The notes beneath the pieces were generated by a model. That model saw only the letters and a program-made list of their open reading frames with translations. It was not told where the DNA came from and did no database searches. The translations under genes were made by a program, and so were the position numbers. From the NCBI GenBank assembly GCA_003952965.2, contig CM025856.1, positions 5,541,700 to 5,605,699 on the forward strand: a stretch of 64,000 nt of DNA. The letters run 5' to 3'. This DNA comes from Morella rubra (Eukaryota > Streptophyta > Magnoliopsida > Fagales > Myricaceae). Below are positions 11,601 to 23,852 of the stretch, in pieces; within the stretch, counting starts at the first letter, position 1; each line of letters begins with the position of its first letter.

Positions 11601-11773
11601 GGAAAATACACTTTTCACCCACAAACTACCGAAGAGGAGCAAAACTACCAATGTTAGATTTGTACCCACTTTGACACATAGTATTTGACAATAATACTGG
11701 AGAATTGAGAAGTCATTTTAGCTGTTAAAACGTAAAATATATGGTAGTTCGTGGGTGAAAAGTTATTTTACCC
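11601..11773. mobile_element. MULE-type MITE, 173 bp, near the GSH2 promoter
   Basis: Inverted termini read GG-AAAATACACTTTTCACCC on the left and, reversed, GGGTAAAATAACTTTTCACC on the right, followed by matching CAC-AACTACC. Flanks are a perfect 9-bp duplication, AAACTTAAA (11592-11600 and 11774-11782). It ends ~180 bp before the GSH2 start codon, so it may sit in the promoter or 5' UTR. Confidence 0.85.
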
Positions 11774-11956
11774 AAACTTAAAGAAGAAGAGGAGAAGAGA
11801 TTTGTTTTTAGTACACTGGAGGAGAAGAGCTTTAAAACGTAAAAAAGAGTTGTTTTGAACAAAACTGCAAAACTATCTTTGTTCACGACTATCGAAGAAA
11901 GTAAATAGTAACGCATACCAAACCCCGCTCCAAAAGTCGGTATATACGAAAAAAGG

Positions 11957-14900
11957 ATGGTCAATGTCACAATGGGTGCTGCATACTCCTCTTGCTACGC
12001 TCACTCCCTCACTTTCCCCGTTGACACCCTTCACGCTTTTCCCATCACTGCCTCGTCTAAATCCAATCCCAACTTAAGATCCACCCCATTTTTGTACTCA
12101 ACGGAGAAAATCTTCAATACCTCGTTGGTACAACCAATAAGAATCATGTCCCAGACCACTTTTCCTTGTTCATCTTTGGCTGTTAAGCGCGGGGAAGTTG
12201 AGGAGGTGGAGACTCAAGGAGAGGGGAGTACAAGAAAGCCCGTGTTTAATTACCATGGGATTGATCAAGATTTGCTTCAGGAGATGGTGTATGATGCTCT
12301 TGTTTGGAGCTCTCTCCATGGGCTGCTTGTTGGTGACAAGTCTGTACAGGTCAGTTGAATAAAAAAGACGATCCTCTTGAATCTCTTTCTTGTTCAGCTT
12401 GCTGGTGACGATAGGTTATCCTGAAATAAGGTTGTTATATACTGATTACGATTTCAGCCTAATTGTATGAGGGCCAGATGCTGAGAGCAACACTTTTTTC
12501 AAAAGCTAGAGATTTACATTATAGGTATCCACTTTCTAGATAATGATTAAATACTGCAAATACTTGAATTTGATTCTCGGGTGCTTCAAATCACAGAGAT
12601 CAGGAAAAGTGCCTGGCGTAGGCTTGGTACATGCACCATTTGCTTTATTGCCCTTGTCATTCCCTGAAAGTAATTGGAGGCAAGCGTGTGAATTGAGCCC
12701 TATTTTTAATGAACTGGTTGATCGCGTGAGTTTGGATGGCAATTTTCTGCAGGAGTCACTTTCCAGGTACTCTATCCCTCCTCTTCCCCCCTCCCTGCAG
12801 AAAAAAAAAAAAAAAAAAAAAAATCTTATATACAGTTTTAATTGTTATGTAATTGATTGTGTTGTCATACACTCAAACAACTTAATTTGTTGAAATGAAC
12901 AAAGAGTTTCCAATGTACATGGCATGGATGTTACCAACTAGAGTTATTCACTCTACTAGATAATTATTGCTGAATTTGGCGTCTTGGTCCTTATCTTTTT
13001 CATTGCCACAATCAATGTACTCTACAGTTTATCTGCTCGTAGCATTAGCTTCTTTAGAGGTAGAACCAATTTAATTTTGTTCACTCAAACATTTGGTGTT
13101 CCGCAATAATCATGCGTATAAGAAATTCAAACATTTTTCTCTTATTCCTGGTTTTCATCACCCCGCCTTCTTGAAATTACATAGATTTAAATATGTTTTA
13201 GAAAAAAAAAACATAGATTTAAATATGAACTTTCTTTTCCTGCCTGTCTTTCATGTCAACATTCTCTTAATCATGCTTTTATTCCTAATGTGGTGGGCTT
13301 AAGGTTTTTTTCTATTTTCTAATTTTTTTACTTGGAGTTGGTTGGGATTGATAGGTCAAGTTGCACATTGTGATTTTGTGCTGCAAAAATTTGTTGTGTT
13401 AGGAAAAGAGTTTGCCCTCAGATTCTGGCAGCAGATTTTTCCAACCGGTCAGCGGTTTTGATCTTCAAGTGAATTTTCGTTTTGGACTCGATGCAGAGTT
13501 CTAAACCATTGAAGGTTTTAACGTAATGTCTGTTCAATCCTTTGTTGGCTTTCCAGCATGCCGGGCCTCTGTCCTTTTTGTTTTTGTTCTTTATCCTCTT
13601 TTTCAACTATGATCTAGATCAAAAGAAGTTTGCAACTATGCCCTTGATATCTGGCATATTCAGAATAGTTTCACTGCCACTCTAGCTTGTGAATACCATA
13701 CTTATGTTTTCATTGGCTTGTCCATCTAAACTTAATTGTATCCATTTAATTTGTTTTTATTTCTGTTTAGCTACTTTCAACATTGAGTTCTTCAACTCCT
13801 ACAATTTTTTTTTCTTTAGATTTGAGTTTGGCTAAAGAGATTGAAAGTATTTTTGATATTTCTCTTCTATTCTTCACTGCAGGACCAAGAAAGCAGATTC
13901 TTTTACCTCCGGACTTTTAGAAATTCATTCCAAGATGCTAAAGATGAACAAGAAAGAGGTAAGAATAATGGATAGGGCATAGGGATCGACTATTATGATA
14001 GGCTTTTTGGGATCTTTGTGGAGCCACTTGGTCATTTTAGTGAGTGTCATCTCGTTTTGTATTAGAATGTTTGAAACGCTTATATGAGATTTCTTTTGGC
14101 ATATAAATGCTTCTCAGAATGAATAGGTTATAATAAAGGCAAGCTACATTCATAAATGGAAAGAAAGATAGAAGGGAGTAACTCTGGTATTTTGTATAGC
14201 CTCCTGCACCCCTTAACTAATAACTACATCTTCTTTATTCCACTTTCTATTTGGTGTGAAGGAGTGAGTAGTTTTGGTGAAGGTACTAATCTGTTTTGAC
14301 TTGTACACGTAGGAAATACGTATGGGTTTACATCGCTCGGATTATATGCTTGATGAGCAAACTAAATTACTCCTTCAAATAGAGCTGAATACGATTTCGT
14401 CTTCATTTCCTGGCCTCAGTTGTCTTGTCACTGAGCTCCACAGGTTGAGTATTGAGATTTGCAGTTCTTTAATAGTTGCTTCTTCTTCTTCTTTTTTTCC
14501 TCTCTCCTTTGTAAGCAATCTTATTTAAAAACTCCTTAAACATTTAACTTTTTAGGCAGTTAAGTGACTCACTGGTGCACCTGGAAGAAACAAAATTACC
14601 TCTGTAACCATTGCCAGAAAAACTGCCGTGGTCCTTCCATTGTGGAAGAGGGGTTAGAACTATGAAACAAAGTGCTACATATAGTGAGATGTCGATGCAA
14701 CTTATCGGTCCTATCTTGACAATTCTTCCCCTGAGAATATCTGTGCCACACATAACATGATCTTTAACCAGCATGAAGCAGCATGGAGGTGCCAACAGCC
14801 CAGCAACATCATTGTCGTTTTTTTTTTTTTTTTTTTGGGGGGGGTGGGGGATCTAGAAGCAAGTCATGCTCTTGGACCTAATCTACGGGTTAATTCCTCA

Positions 14901-17900
14901 CTTATAAACCTTGTTTTTTATCTGTGAATGTTTGCTGACAAACAAAATTTTTTCAATCTAAACAAAAAAATTCCAGAATCTTGGCACCTGTAATAAAAAG
15001 ATTAAAAAGTAAATACTTGAACCCTGTTTTAAAACTCAAAAGGTGGCCCTGAAAGATCTTACAGAAGTTGAAAGCCGTTTTCTTAAAACAGGAAACAGTT
15101 TTGTTTTTTGCTATCCTCCCTCGAGTCCTTTCAAGTCCTCACTTTCATTTGCATTTTCTCTTGGTTGAGGATGCAAAATCATTCTTTCCAACTTGGTTGA
15201 TATTTGTGATAAATTATTGTAAACTTGCTTCTCTATATTGTTTTGCTTTTGGATTGATTATGGAGATTTAGAAGTTTCTACAATCAGGAATAATTTATCT
15301 TAAAATAAGGTTCAGTTTTGCGCTAAGTAGATTGAACATCTCTTCTGTAAAAGCATGGTATAAATATAATTTTGCCTTTTCATAGCCTGGAACCCCCACA
15401 AAACAACTGGCTGCACCACTGATCGTTGTTGTCCTGCTTGTTGGCCCTAGGACCTCAGCATGGAAATCAATATTCTGTTTTTGGTTTCAAAACCGGTTTC
15501 CAAGAACTGTGTTTGGAGTATGGCTGATCCAACGATGTTTCCCAAGCTGGTGTGTAAAACACAAGTCCAAACAACCCCCCCTCCCAAAAAAAAAAAAAAA
15601 GAGAGAGAGGTTGGAAATTAGGGGTGAATGCACCCTCATGTCGAAGTGGGTCCTTCGTGCCACTGCACTCACCCACTCAAGGGAGAGACCCGCCAATGGG
15701 AGAGGTGGGGGTCCTATGCCACTTTTGCACAGAGGAGTGTTGCCCCCTCTCCTACACAGGGGTGCTCCACCCTCCCAACCCCTCTGCCTCTCTGTGCCCC
15801 CTCCTCTCTTGGGCATGAGGGAAAGGCGGAGGGGGTGGATTCTCCTCCACTTCCCTTTGCTCTGTGCCAGTTCTGTGTGGGGATGCCCATCCCCATTTGC
15901 ATTTCAATATTCCTTGGAATAGGGTTTTGAGTACGGTTGGTTATACTTGGAAAAGAAAAAGAAAAGGACTTGTATTCTTTTCAGAACCAACATCCAAAAC
16001 ACAATCCAATCTTTTTGTTTTCATTCTCAAAATTTGGGAACCGAGTGCAGACAAGCTTTAACCTAAAATGAGATGGGTTGCCAAACATATCCTGTATTTT
16101 TGTTATTTGTATATTTTCAGACTAAATTTTGAGAGACAGGGGGCATATGATTAAGATCTAATTCAACCTTGGTCATTCTACAGAAGCTTACTTAATCAGT
16201 ATGGTGAAGTCCTTGGATTAGATCCTAGAAAGATTCCTGACAATAGTGCTTTGAGTCACTTTGTTGAGGTATTTGCTAAAGCTTGGATTGAGTATAATAA
16301 CCCCAGGTTAGACTTGTCTTTCTGCTACTGTATTCACTAAGGTTATTCAACATGGCTGTAACTGTGAATAAATTTTACAGGGCTGCAGTTATGTTTGTGG
16401 TTCAGGCTGAAGAGCGCAACATGTATGACCAACATTGGCTTTCTGCAGTTCTGAAAGAAAGATATCCTTTTGATGTCTGTCACGGAGTCCCATGTGTAAA
16501 AGACTAGTGGTTACCTTCAAGTCATCGTATGGAGAGGAAATATATACTTGGCATAAATGTATTGGACATATTTTATTGTGATTCTTTGAACCCATATTGA
16601 CAAAGAGAGTTAGAAAATCTTCATTAATTTCCAAATTGAGTTTCTGTGCGCATGTTATTTTCTCTTCTGTCCTAGAAAATTATAGTTACATATCCATCTT
16701 TCGTTTTTTGGAACGAAAGCTATTTCAAACTTTCAACAAAGAGTTAACTTCCTCAGCTTTATAACACACATAACATCACAACTATTCGGAAAACAATGGC
16801 AGAAATTGATGCAGAAGGAGAACTTCTAGCCGATGGAACACTTGTTGTGTATGTAGCCTTATGCCCTGTAATGTTTATTTCTATCATCCAGATTTGATGC
16901 TTTCCTGTGCTGTTTTTTTTTTTTTTTTTTTAACTTCAATTTCCACTTGCAGGGGTGGCAAACCAATTGCTGTGATTTATTTCAGAGCTGGGTATACACC
17001 AAATGATTATCCTTCAGAATCAGTGAGCAATTTTTATTCTACTCAGAATGACATTGCTGTTTTTGCTTGTGTGATAATTGTTATATCTGTTTGGGAACTC
17101 TAGAAAGTTAGATGCTAAAGGAAAAGTTTCAAGTCCTGATGGCAAATAAATATTGGTCTTGCTAATGTTGAGAGTGGTGACGGGCATCAAGTAGTCCTGA
17201 ATGTACACCATGTGAGCGGATATTCAACGTCCCTTTTGACCAATCAGTTCCTGCAAAGTCATGAATGGGAAACCTTCCTTCCATACAAGTTGGGCGAATT
17301 TACTAGAGATTCTCTTATGTGCATGCATGAGAGCATATTTGGTGGGGACTTTTTCTTTTTACTTGATGGTTTTTTTTGGCAGTAGGGTGGGGGTGAGCAT
17401 GATTCATAATTTATTACTGGCAGGAAAAGGTGCCAAAAACCATTCCTAAATTCATTATTAGGAAGATATAATTTTGTTCCATAAACTTTTGTTGGTTTTC
17501 TCACACATAAATCTTCCGAAGATAATCCTCTCTCTCTGCCATAAAACATTATCATTAATGCTAGGAAACAGTAGAAAGGAAATAAAAAGACTCGAGCTCA
17601 ATAAGACACCATCTTTATATAATCAAATTGCTTTTTAGAAAATATGAAATTAACTCAATTGTTCCTAAACCTGCAATGACTTCCTAAAAGATTCATTATG
17701 CTACTTTCTAAATTATTTCTAATGGTGTCCAACCATGAAATAGTATATGCCAATTATTCCAAGCCATTAACTTCAAACAGAGTTCCTCATTATATCTACT
17801 TTATGGTTTTTCCATGCTGATGTCCACTATAACCTCAGTTATCTGTGATATGGAGGATGTCCACTTAGGCTAGGCTATTTATGGAGCAGTCATCTGCCAT

Positions 17901-19157
17901 CAAGTGCCCATCGATATCTTATCATTTAGCAGGCACCAAGAAGATTCAACAAGAACTTGCAAAACCTGGTGTACTTGAGAGGTACAACATGATTGCTACT
18001 CCTATCAATTCCAAGTCATTTATGAACCACCACCACTTGGTTCTTTTGGAGGCACTATCCTACAAGATTGGTACAGTCAGATGACTAAAACAAATGGTCA
18101 ATAATAGCTTCAGAAATGATTTTCGGGTGAAGTTGTACATATATTGTTAAGTTACTTATTTTCAGCATCAAAAGATGCTATCTGATACCTATTTAAAGCA
18201 GGAGAGGACTTGATATATCCAAGAGTCTTCTATCATCTTACAATTGATAGTATTTACCAGCTAAAATATGATTCTGTCTCTTGAATATTTGGCCTTAAAT
18301 CCCTGGGGGAAAAACACAAAAATAGTTGTCCTGAAAATGATGAGTTCCTTACTACCCCAAAAAGGGGAAAGGATGGGTTCCTAATATTTTGTAGATTTTG
18401 ACAGAAGAAGAGGGGTGCTCTAATAGGTATTTCTTCCTTTAAGATTTTGGTGCTTTACTTGTTAGCAGGTTTCTTGACAATAAAGAGGACATTGCCAAAC
18501 TAAGGAAATGCTTTGCTGGTTTGTGGAGTTTGGATGACTCAGATATTGTCAAAAAGGCCATTGAAAAACCTGAGTTGTTTGTTATGAAACCCCAGAGAGA
18601 AGGCGGAGGTCATATACTTGTCTGAACTTTACTCTGCTATGCTTGTCCTCAATTAAGCTATTGACACTGATTTATTATTCTACTTCAGGTAACAATATTT
18701 ATGGTGAAGATGTGAGAGAAGCACTTGTAAGGTTGCAGAAGGAAGGGACTGATGGAACTGCAGCTTACATTCTTATGCAAAGGATATTCCCAACTGTTTT
18801 CCCGACATTTTTGATGCGTGATGGCATTTGTCACAAGGATTTTGCCATGTCAGAACTTGGCATATATGGTGCTTACCTGAGGTACAATGTGATTGGCAGT
18901 TATTTGCTATATGTAGCATATTGAACTTTTTTTGTAAATACATGTATGTTTGCCAAATAGTTTTGTTACTGTGCCATTGTTTTGATATTTTTCGTTTGAA
19001 AAGCACTTGGTAATGCTGGACTGGAACGTGCAGGAACAAGGACAAGGTGATCATGAATGACCAATGCGGTTACTTGCTGCGGACAAAGATATCTTCATCA
19101 GATGAAGGTGGTGTTGCAGCTGGATTTGCAGTCTTGGACAGTATATATCTAAGTTGA
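11957..19157 (+). CDS. GSH2: Glutathione synthetase, chloroplast-type
   Basis: It joins gamma-glutamylcysteine and glycine using ATP, the second step of glutathione synthesis. Twelve exons: 11957-12349, 12597-12766, 13883-13958, 14313-14443, 16184-16306, 16381-16461, 16768-16848, 16953-17022, 17869-17981, 18469-18608, 18689-18881, 19034-19157. The sum is 1695 nt (564 residues), close to plant GSH2 plus a transit peptide. Recognised blocks include [121 protein letters not shown] (glycine-rich ATP loop), YILMQRIFP and [19 protein letters not shown]. The first ~65 residues are Ser/Thr-rich and look like a plastid transit peptide. ATGs at 11957 and 11972 both fit. Odd points: the sixth intron is AT-AC, and about three residues (E-W-x in homologues) are missing at the exon 8/9 joint. 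Confidence 0.93.
16462..16767 (+). other. U12-type AT-AC intron of GSH2 (306 nt)
   Basis: The exon ends ...AAAGAAAG, then the intron begins ATATCCTTTT, the textbook U12 AT-AC donor, and ends ATAACAC before ACATAACATC. A branch-like TTCCTCAGC (16749-16757) lies about 12 nt before the AC end. This splice gives [12 protein letters not shown], matching the family's KHNI-x-x-IRKT. No GT-AG alternative preserves the frame and this motif. Confidence 0.88.
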
Positions 19158-20740
19158 TGGAGCCAACCTATGAATTCTCCATCCAAATAAACACTAATAA
19201 TTAGTCATTGAGTTGTGTACCTCACATAGTGCAAAGATCGCATGGTCTTCATTGCTGACATTGCTTTCCTCTCTACCTCTACCGCTCTCTCCCTCTTGCT
19301 CCTTTCTTTTCTTGTTTTCCCAGGGAGGAATGATTGACATGGGGGACTTTCTTGCCTTGTTAATTGATGAGTGGAGGCATGGAGTTCTCAGCTTTTTTAG
19401 TCTATTGAAAGACTTTCCTCTTGGAAAATCTTCTTTCCGATAGACTGCCATAGTGCCCTTCATGTAAAGATTTTTCTCACAGTGAAGGTACATAGCGAAT
19501 TCGGATTAATGAGATGATTGAGATGGTGGATGTTCTGTTCTTTTGAAGATGTTTAGTTCAAAGTTATTGCGTGATAGTTGCCCAATTCCTTACAATCTGG
19601 TGGAACTTAAGTGAGATTGCCATGCCTTCACAAAACTTTTCAATTTCAGAGGCGAGTCATAGAAAACTGAAAGGCCATGTAGCAAAGTCCTAGCCAACAG
19701 ATTCATGGAGGAAAAAGGCCAACAACAGGAAGAAAATAAATATGCTTGTGTAACATGAATTAGCTTCTTTATTTTTTTGGTTTTGTTTCCTCTCCCTAAT
19801 AAGTGCAAAATGAATTTGAAACCGACATTGTCAGGTTGGTTAGAGTCAGCTTTAAAAAAAAAAAAAAGACTTAAGTTAGTCGGAATCGGATTTAGTCCAT
19901 AAAGCCGACTCCAGACTTGCATTTAAAAAGTTATATTTGTCCTCTTTAAATGACACAGTATTTGGGCCTTTTGGTTCCAAAGAAAAAGAAAAAAAAAACC
20001 TACAAAGTATGTAAATTTATTAAGAAAAAAAATTGTTATTTGAGTAAGTGACTCAATAAAAATTCTGTGCTGCATAAGCCCAAACGGCCTGACTCTGAGC
20101 CTACTATGACTGATTAAAGTCGAAATCGACTTATACTTAATCAGAGTCGGAAATTGCCTTATGCACTTTGTCGGTGAACACCCCTATTTTTTGTTTTTGT
20201 CGATCTTTATTAAGTTGGTTTCATATATCTTGATAACTTCGGATATTACCTTTCCGACTCCAACTAAGTCAGTGAACACCCTACTTTTTATTTTTGTCAA
20301 TCTTTATTAAGTTACTTTCACATATCCTGGTGACACTAAACAAGAAGACCGAGGATGGATGAAACATAAGTATCATTATGCTTTGAAAGAAGTTGAAAAC
20401 ACTTATAGGAAGCTAAAATCGGAACGACCAAGATTGTTCATAAGGATGATGGAATTGAGCTAATTCGATTTCTTATAGACTTGTAGAATAGTGCTTGACA
20501 AGCAACACCAGCTAAAATAAAACGAGCTAAAGTAAGCTTCTAAAATACATCTGTGACTACCAATCAAGATGGGCAGGGAGAGTTGTGAGTCGTCATTGCG
20601 TGATGAATGTTCTAATTGGATAAACAAATCACCTTAATCTAGAAAATAGCCGACAGGTTTGACATTGCCAAACAGAACTAAAGCTCCAGCAAAAATAATT
20701 GAGCAATAATTCAACTTCTAGTTACACCAAACCAATCTTG
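19158..20740. other. Intergenic region with dispersed repeats
   Basis: The first few hundred bases are probably GSH2 3' UTR. 19840-20340 carries several copies of a GTCGGAATCGG / AGTCGG-like motif. Two ~65-bp direct repeats (about 20170-20235 and 20262-20330) share GTGAACACCC...TTTTTGTC-ATCTTTATTAAGTT. No gene was found. Confidence 0.55.
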
Positions 20741-21026
20741 ATCTATTCAACTCTCAGATTGGCTCAGTTGATATCCTTTTGCTACCTGTCCCTCAGGTGC
20801 CAGTGCCACAGTTGTGCCTGTGTGATACATCCCCTCTGACTTCATGCATTTGTGTGGCCTGGCCATATTGTTAATGGCATCTATCAAAGACCCCTTTAAC
20901 TTTGTGGAATGCTTTGTTGTCAAGAATGAAAAAACCAAAAAGAATGAATTGGATAGCTACTAGAACCTCTGTGTTATATACCTCTCCAATATTGTACTCT
21001 GCATTTGTGAGGTTGGATAAATCCAA

Positions 21027-21377
21027 AAGCACTTATTCATTTGATTAATCTACTTTCCTCTATATTGAAGGCAGCCTGACAATGGTTCATTCTCAGAAGA
21101 AAATAAGGCACTATTAAGACGTATCTATATTCACAGGAGATATCTGATCTCTATGCATTAGTTGTACAATCTATGGCACAATGAAAAGCCTAACATTTGG
21201 CATAAGCACTTATTCATTTGATTAATCTACTTTCCTCTATATTGAAAGCCGGACAATGGTTCATTCTCAAAGAAAATAAGGCACTATTAAGACGTATCTA
21301 TATTCACAGGAGATATCATCTCTATGCATTAGTTGTACAATCTATGGCACAATGAAAAGCCTAACATTTGGCATAAG
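21027..21377. repeat. Tandem duplication of ~176 bp
   Basis: Units 21027-21202 and 21203-21377 share AAGCACTTATTCATTTGATT through CAATGAAAAGCCTAACATTT, with a few small deletions in the second. It lies just beyond the DUF1068 stop codon, so the 3' UTR of that gene probably contains it. Confidence 0.9.
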
Positions 21378-21398
21378 AGAAAGAAATATCAACTAATA

Positions 21399-23852
21399 TC
21401 ATGAGAACATTCTTCTGCTATCCTTCCACCCAAGACGAGCTCTATTCTCCCACAACACCGAAAGCTTAAGCTCCTCTACAAGTTCTTTTTCAGCCCTCTC
21501 CCTTGCCTCCTCGCAAGTTTCCACTCCTACACTGCACTTTTCTCCCTCTTTTTGGTAGTGAGAAGAGGTTTTCCTAGCGTCGATTATTAATGCTTTGGTG
21601 TGTTCAATGGTATCATTGGCCACAGCCTTTTGTAAATTTAGCTCCTCTGACAGCAAAGCCACAACATCCTTAGCCATTTCTTCATTTGTTTCTGGATCAT
21701 TTTTACCACAGTCTGCACATGGAGAAGAAAATAATTAGACAAACAGGTATGACACAACTAGCCAAAAAGTAATGCTTGGCAATTGACAGGCAGGCATTCT
21801 TTCCATTGAAGCAGTAGCCCTTTTTCTATAAATAGATTTATCAATTTTCTCTCTAAGGCTGGGGATTTCAGGTTCATTGCTATACTCTTCCAGTTGACCT
21901 CCTCAAGTCTCGTGGAAAGCTTACAATTTCTTAGGTCATGGAATCCATCTAACCCATATTCACCTTTTCAATTACAGAACATAAACTCCATACTGATATG
22001 TAGTAGATTTCTTTACCAAGTAGATAGTCCATGGGTTTTTAAGCAAGACTCTACTTCTACAAAGTCCTGTAAAATTTCCCAAGATTTTTTCCCTGTCTAG
22101 AAAAGGATTGTACATATCTCAGGTTAAGCATTATTGTCAAGAGGAGGAGGGATAACTGATCGATTAAGATGCAAACAATGCCAAAGAGGAAGGTCAAAAG
22201 TATTTATCAGAAGATTTGAAAAAATTATTAGCTTAAATGCCTACTTGATGCTAATACATGACCAATGAATCTTTGGATAGAGCATGGAGGTCGAGTCCTC
22301 TTAGAAGTAAAGAAGATCGTTGTATGGCTTGAATCCGTAGTCAATCCTCTTTCCAATGTGTATATTGTAGAAATATAATCAAGTAAGCATTTACGTTAAT
22401 ATTTTAACCTTTCCAGATAGGGTAACTGTATAATTGTTGGATGCTTCAGAAATCTTTAATCATCAAGTTAGATGCTTGAAACTACCAAAATTTTTAATTA
22501 CCAGATAGGGTAACTGTATAATTGTTGGATGCTTCAGAAATCTTTAATCATCAAGTTAGATGCTTGAAACTACCAAAATAAGAAGCGAACAAAGCTCTTT
22601 AATTACATCTCTGGTTAGATTCATGCACTTTATATTCCCTTCTTTTCTTTTTCCCTTTTATTAACTGCAAATGTTATGGAGATAAACAACAAACACGAAA
22701 ATAACACAAATCAACTGACCTGCAAATGAGCTGTTGATGATTCCTGTAATAAGGACAAAGAACAGACCAAATAATCAAAATAGTGACAGCAAAGTGGTTC
22801 ACAGATACACGGGACAAAGATTAAGCAAGCTATTGATCCTCAGTCAGAGGAGGTTTATCCTCTTTCTCAGTCATTCAAGCTATTACCAGGATCGGAAAAC
22901 CTACTTCAGTTCAAGTGGCATCTGCACCATCCACTGAGACTATATCTGAAAGAAGTACTAGCCCCAACTCCCATCTCACATATTCACATAAGTTAGAAAT
23001 GATAAGGCCAGTATACATTTAAGCTACCAAGGGCCGGCAGAATTTATTTAAAAACGAAGAGATCAAAATGTCCAACTCCTATAAAACTCTTGGCAGAACA
23101 ACTTGTGAGTTGTCTCCCTCTATATTCTGGTCCTAAAAATTGAAAATACTAGTCCACACTTGAATACTTCCACCAACAGGAAACAGTTTCAACAAAGCTA
23201 CACTTTCCGGATTTTACCCGGAGAATAAATCAGTGTCACTTCCGGATTTTACCCGGAGAATAAATCAGTGTCAAATTTACAAGAATGGTAGGAATTAAGT
23301 CTAATAAATGCTACTATATACACATTGGCTTCTTTGGATTCTTTCCTATCAAGTTGACGTGACTTATTTCTTTGCGTACTTTTTTATCAAGTCCAAAAAA
23401 AATAATCATACAAGAACAACTCTGTGACCACAATGAGATGAACATTTAAAAATAATACAATTGTAAATCAGACTCACTCTTCACTCCGCAAACCGGGTCA
23501 CTTGAAAAACAAACTACCAAAGGAGAATTATCTACTGTGTCGGGAATAGTACAACGCACTCTCAGAGTTAGAACAGGAGGGGAGTCGGACCTAAATATGC
23601 AAGTTGGTCAATGTTTCTGTATTTCATAGGAAGTGAAAACGGAAGCTCACCTAAAGGTGCGGAAAGGAGGAAATCCTCTGAAGAGCAATCACAAACACAT
23701 GAAGGACATGAAGCTTGCGCGGTCGAACTCCCCTTCAAGCGCCAGTACAGTGCTGGTCCAACTGTGTAGCCCACCAAACTCGCACACACTAAAACCAACG
23801 CCAACCTCAAAACACCGTACGTATGAAACCCATGGTCTGGTGGGTAAGCCAT
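21399..23852 (-). CDS. DUF1068 family membrane protein
   Basis: Three exons on the minus strand: 23852-23651, 22743-22720 and 21712-21399, totalling 540 nt (179 residues). Exon 1 gives a single transmembrane helix (residues ~13-33, VLRLALVLVCASLVGYTVGP) followed by ALYWRLKG and CPSCVCDCSSE. Exon 2 adds IINSSFA. Exon 3 gives DCGKNDPETNEEM, SEELNLQKA, SSHYQKEGEKC, VETCEEARERAE and VLWENRARLGW. The order (short N-terminus, TM helix, Cys-rich CxCDC, then a charged coiled-coil with ETCEEARERAE) is that of the plant DUF1068 family, whose biochemical role I do not know. A type II membrane topology is inferred. Exon 2 is only 24 nt. Confidence 0.9.
22413..22580. repeat. Tandem repeat of 88 bp in a DUF1068 intron
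   Basis: Two near-identical units (22413-22500 and from 22501), each with CCAGATAGGGTAACTGTATA and GCTTGAAACTACCAAAAT. Confidence 0.92.
23205..23273. repeat. Tandem 35-bp repeat in the first DUF1068 intron
   Basis: TTCCGGATTTTACCCGGAGA and the following AATAAATCAGTGTCA occur twice head to tail. The core CCGGATTTTACCCGG is itself nearly palindromic. Confidence 0.92.

Noticed and set aside
15487-15930. Cluster of ORFs on both strands in GSH2 intron 4
   Set aside because: They come from one purine/pyrimidine-skewed, GC-rich stretch next to an A-run. No family resemblance.
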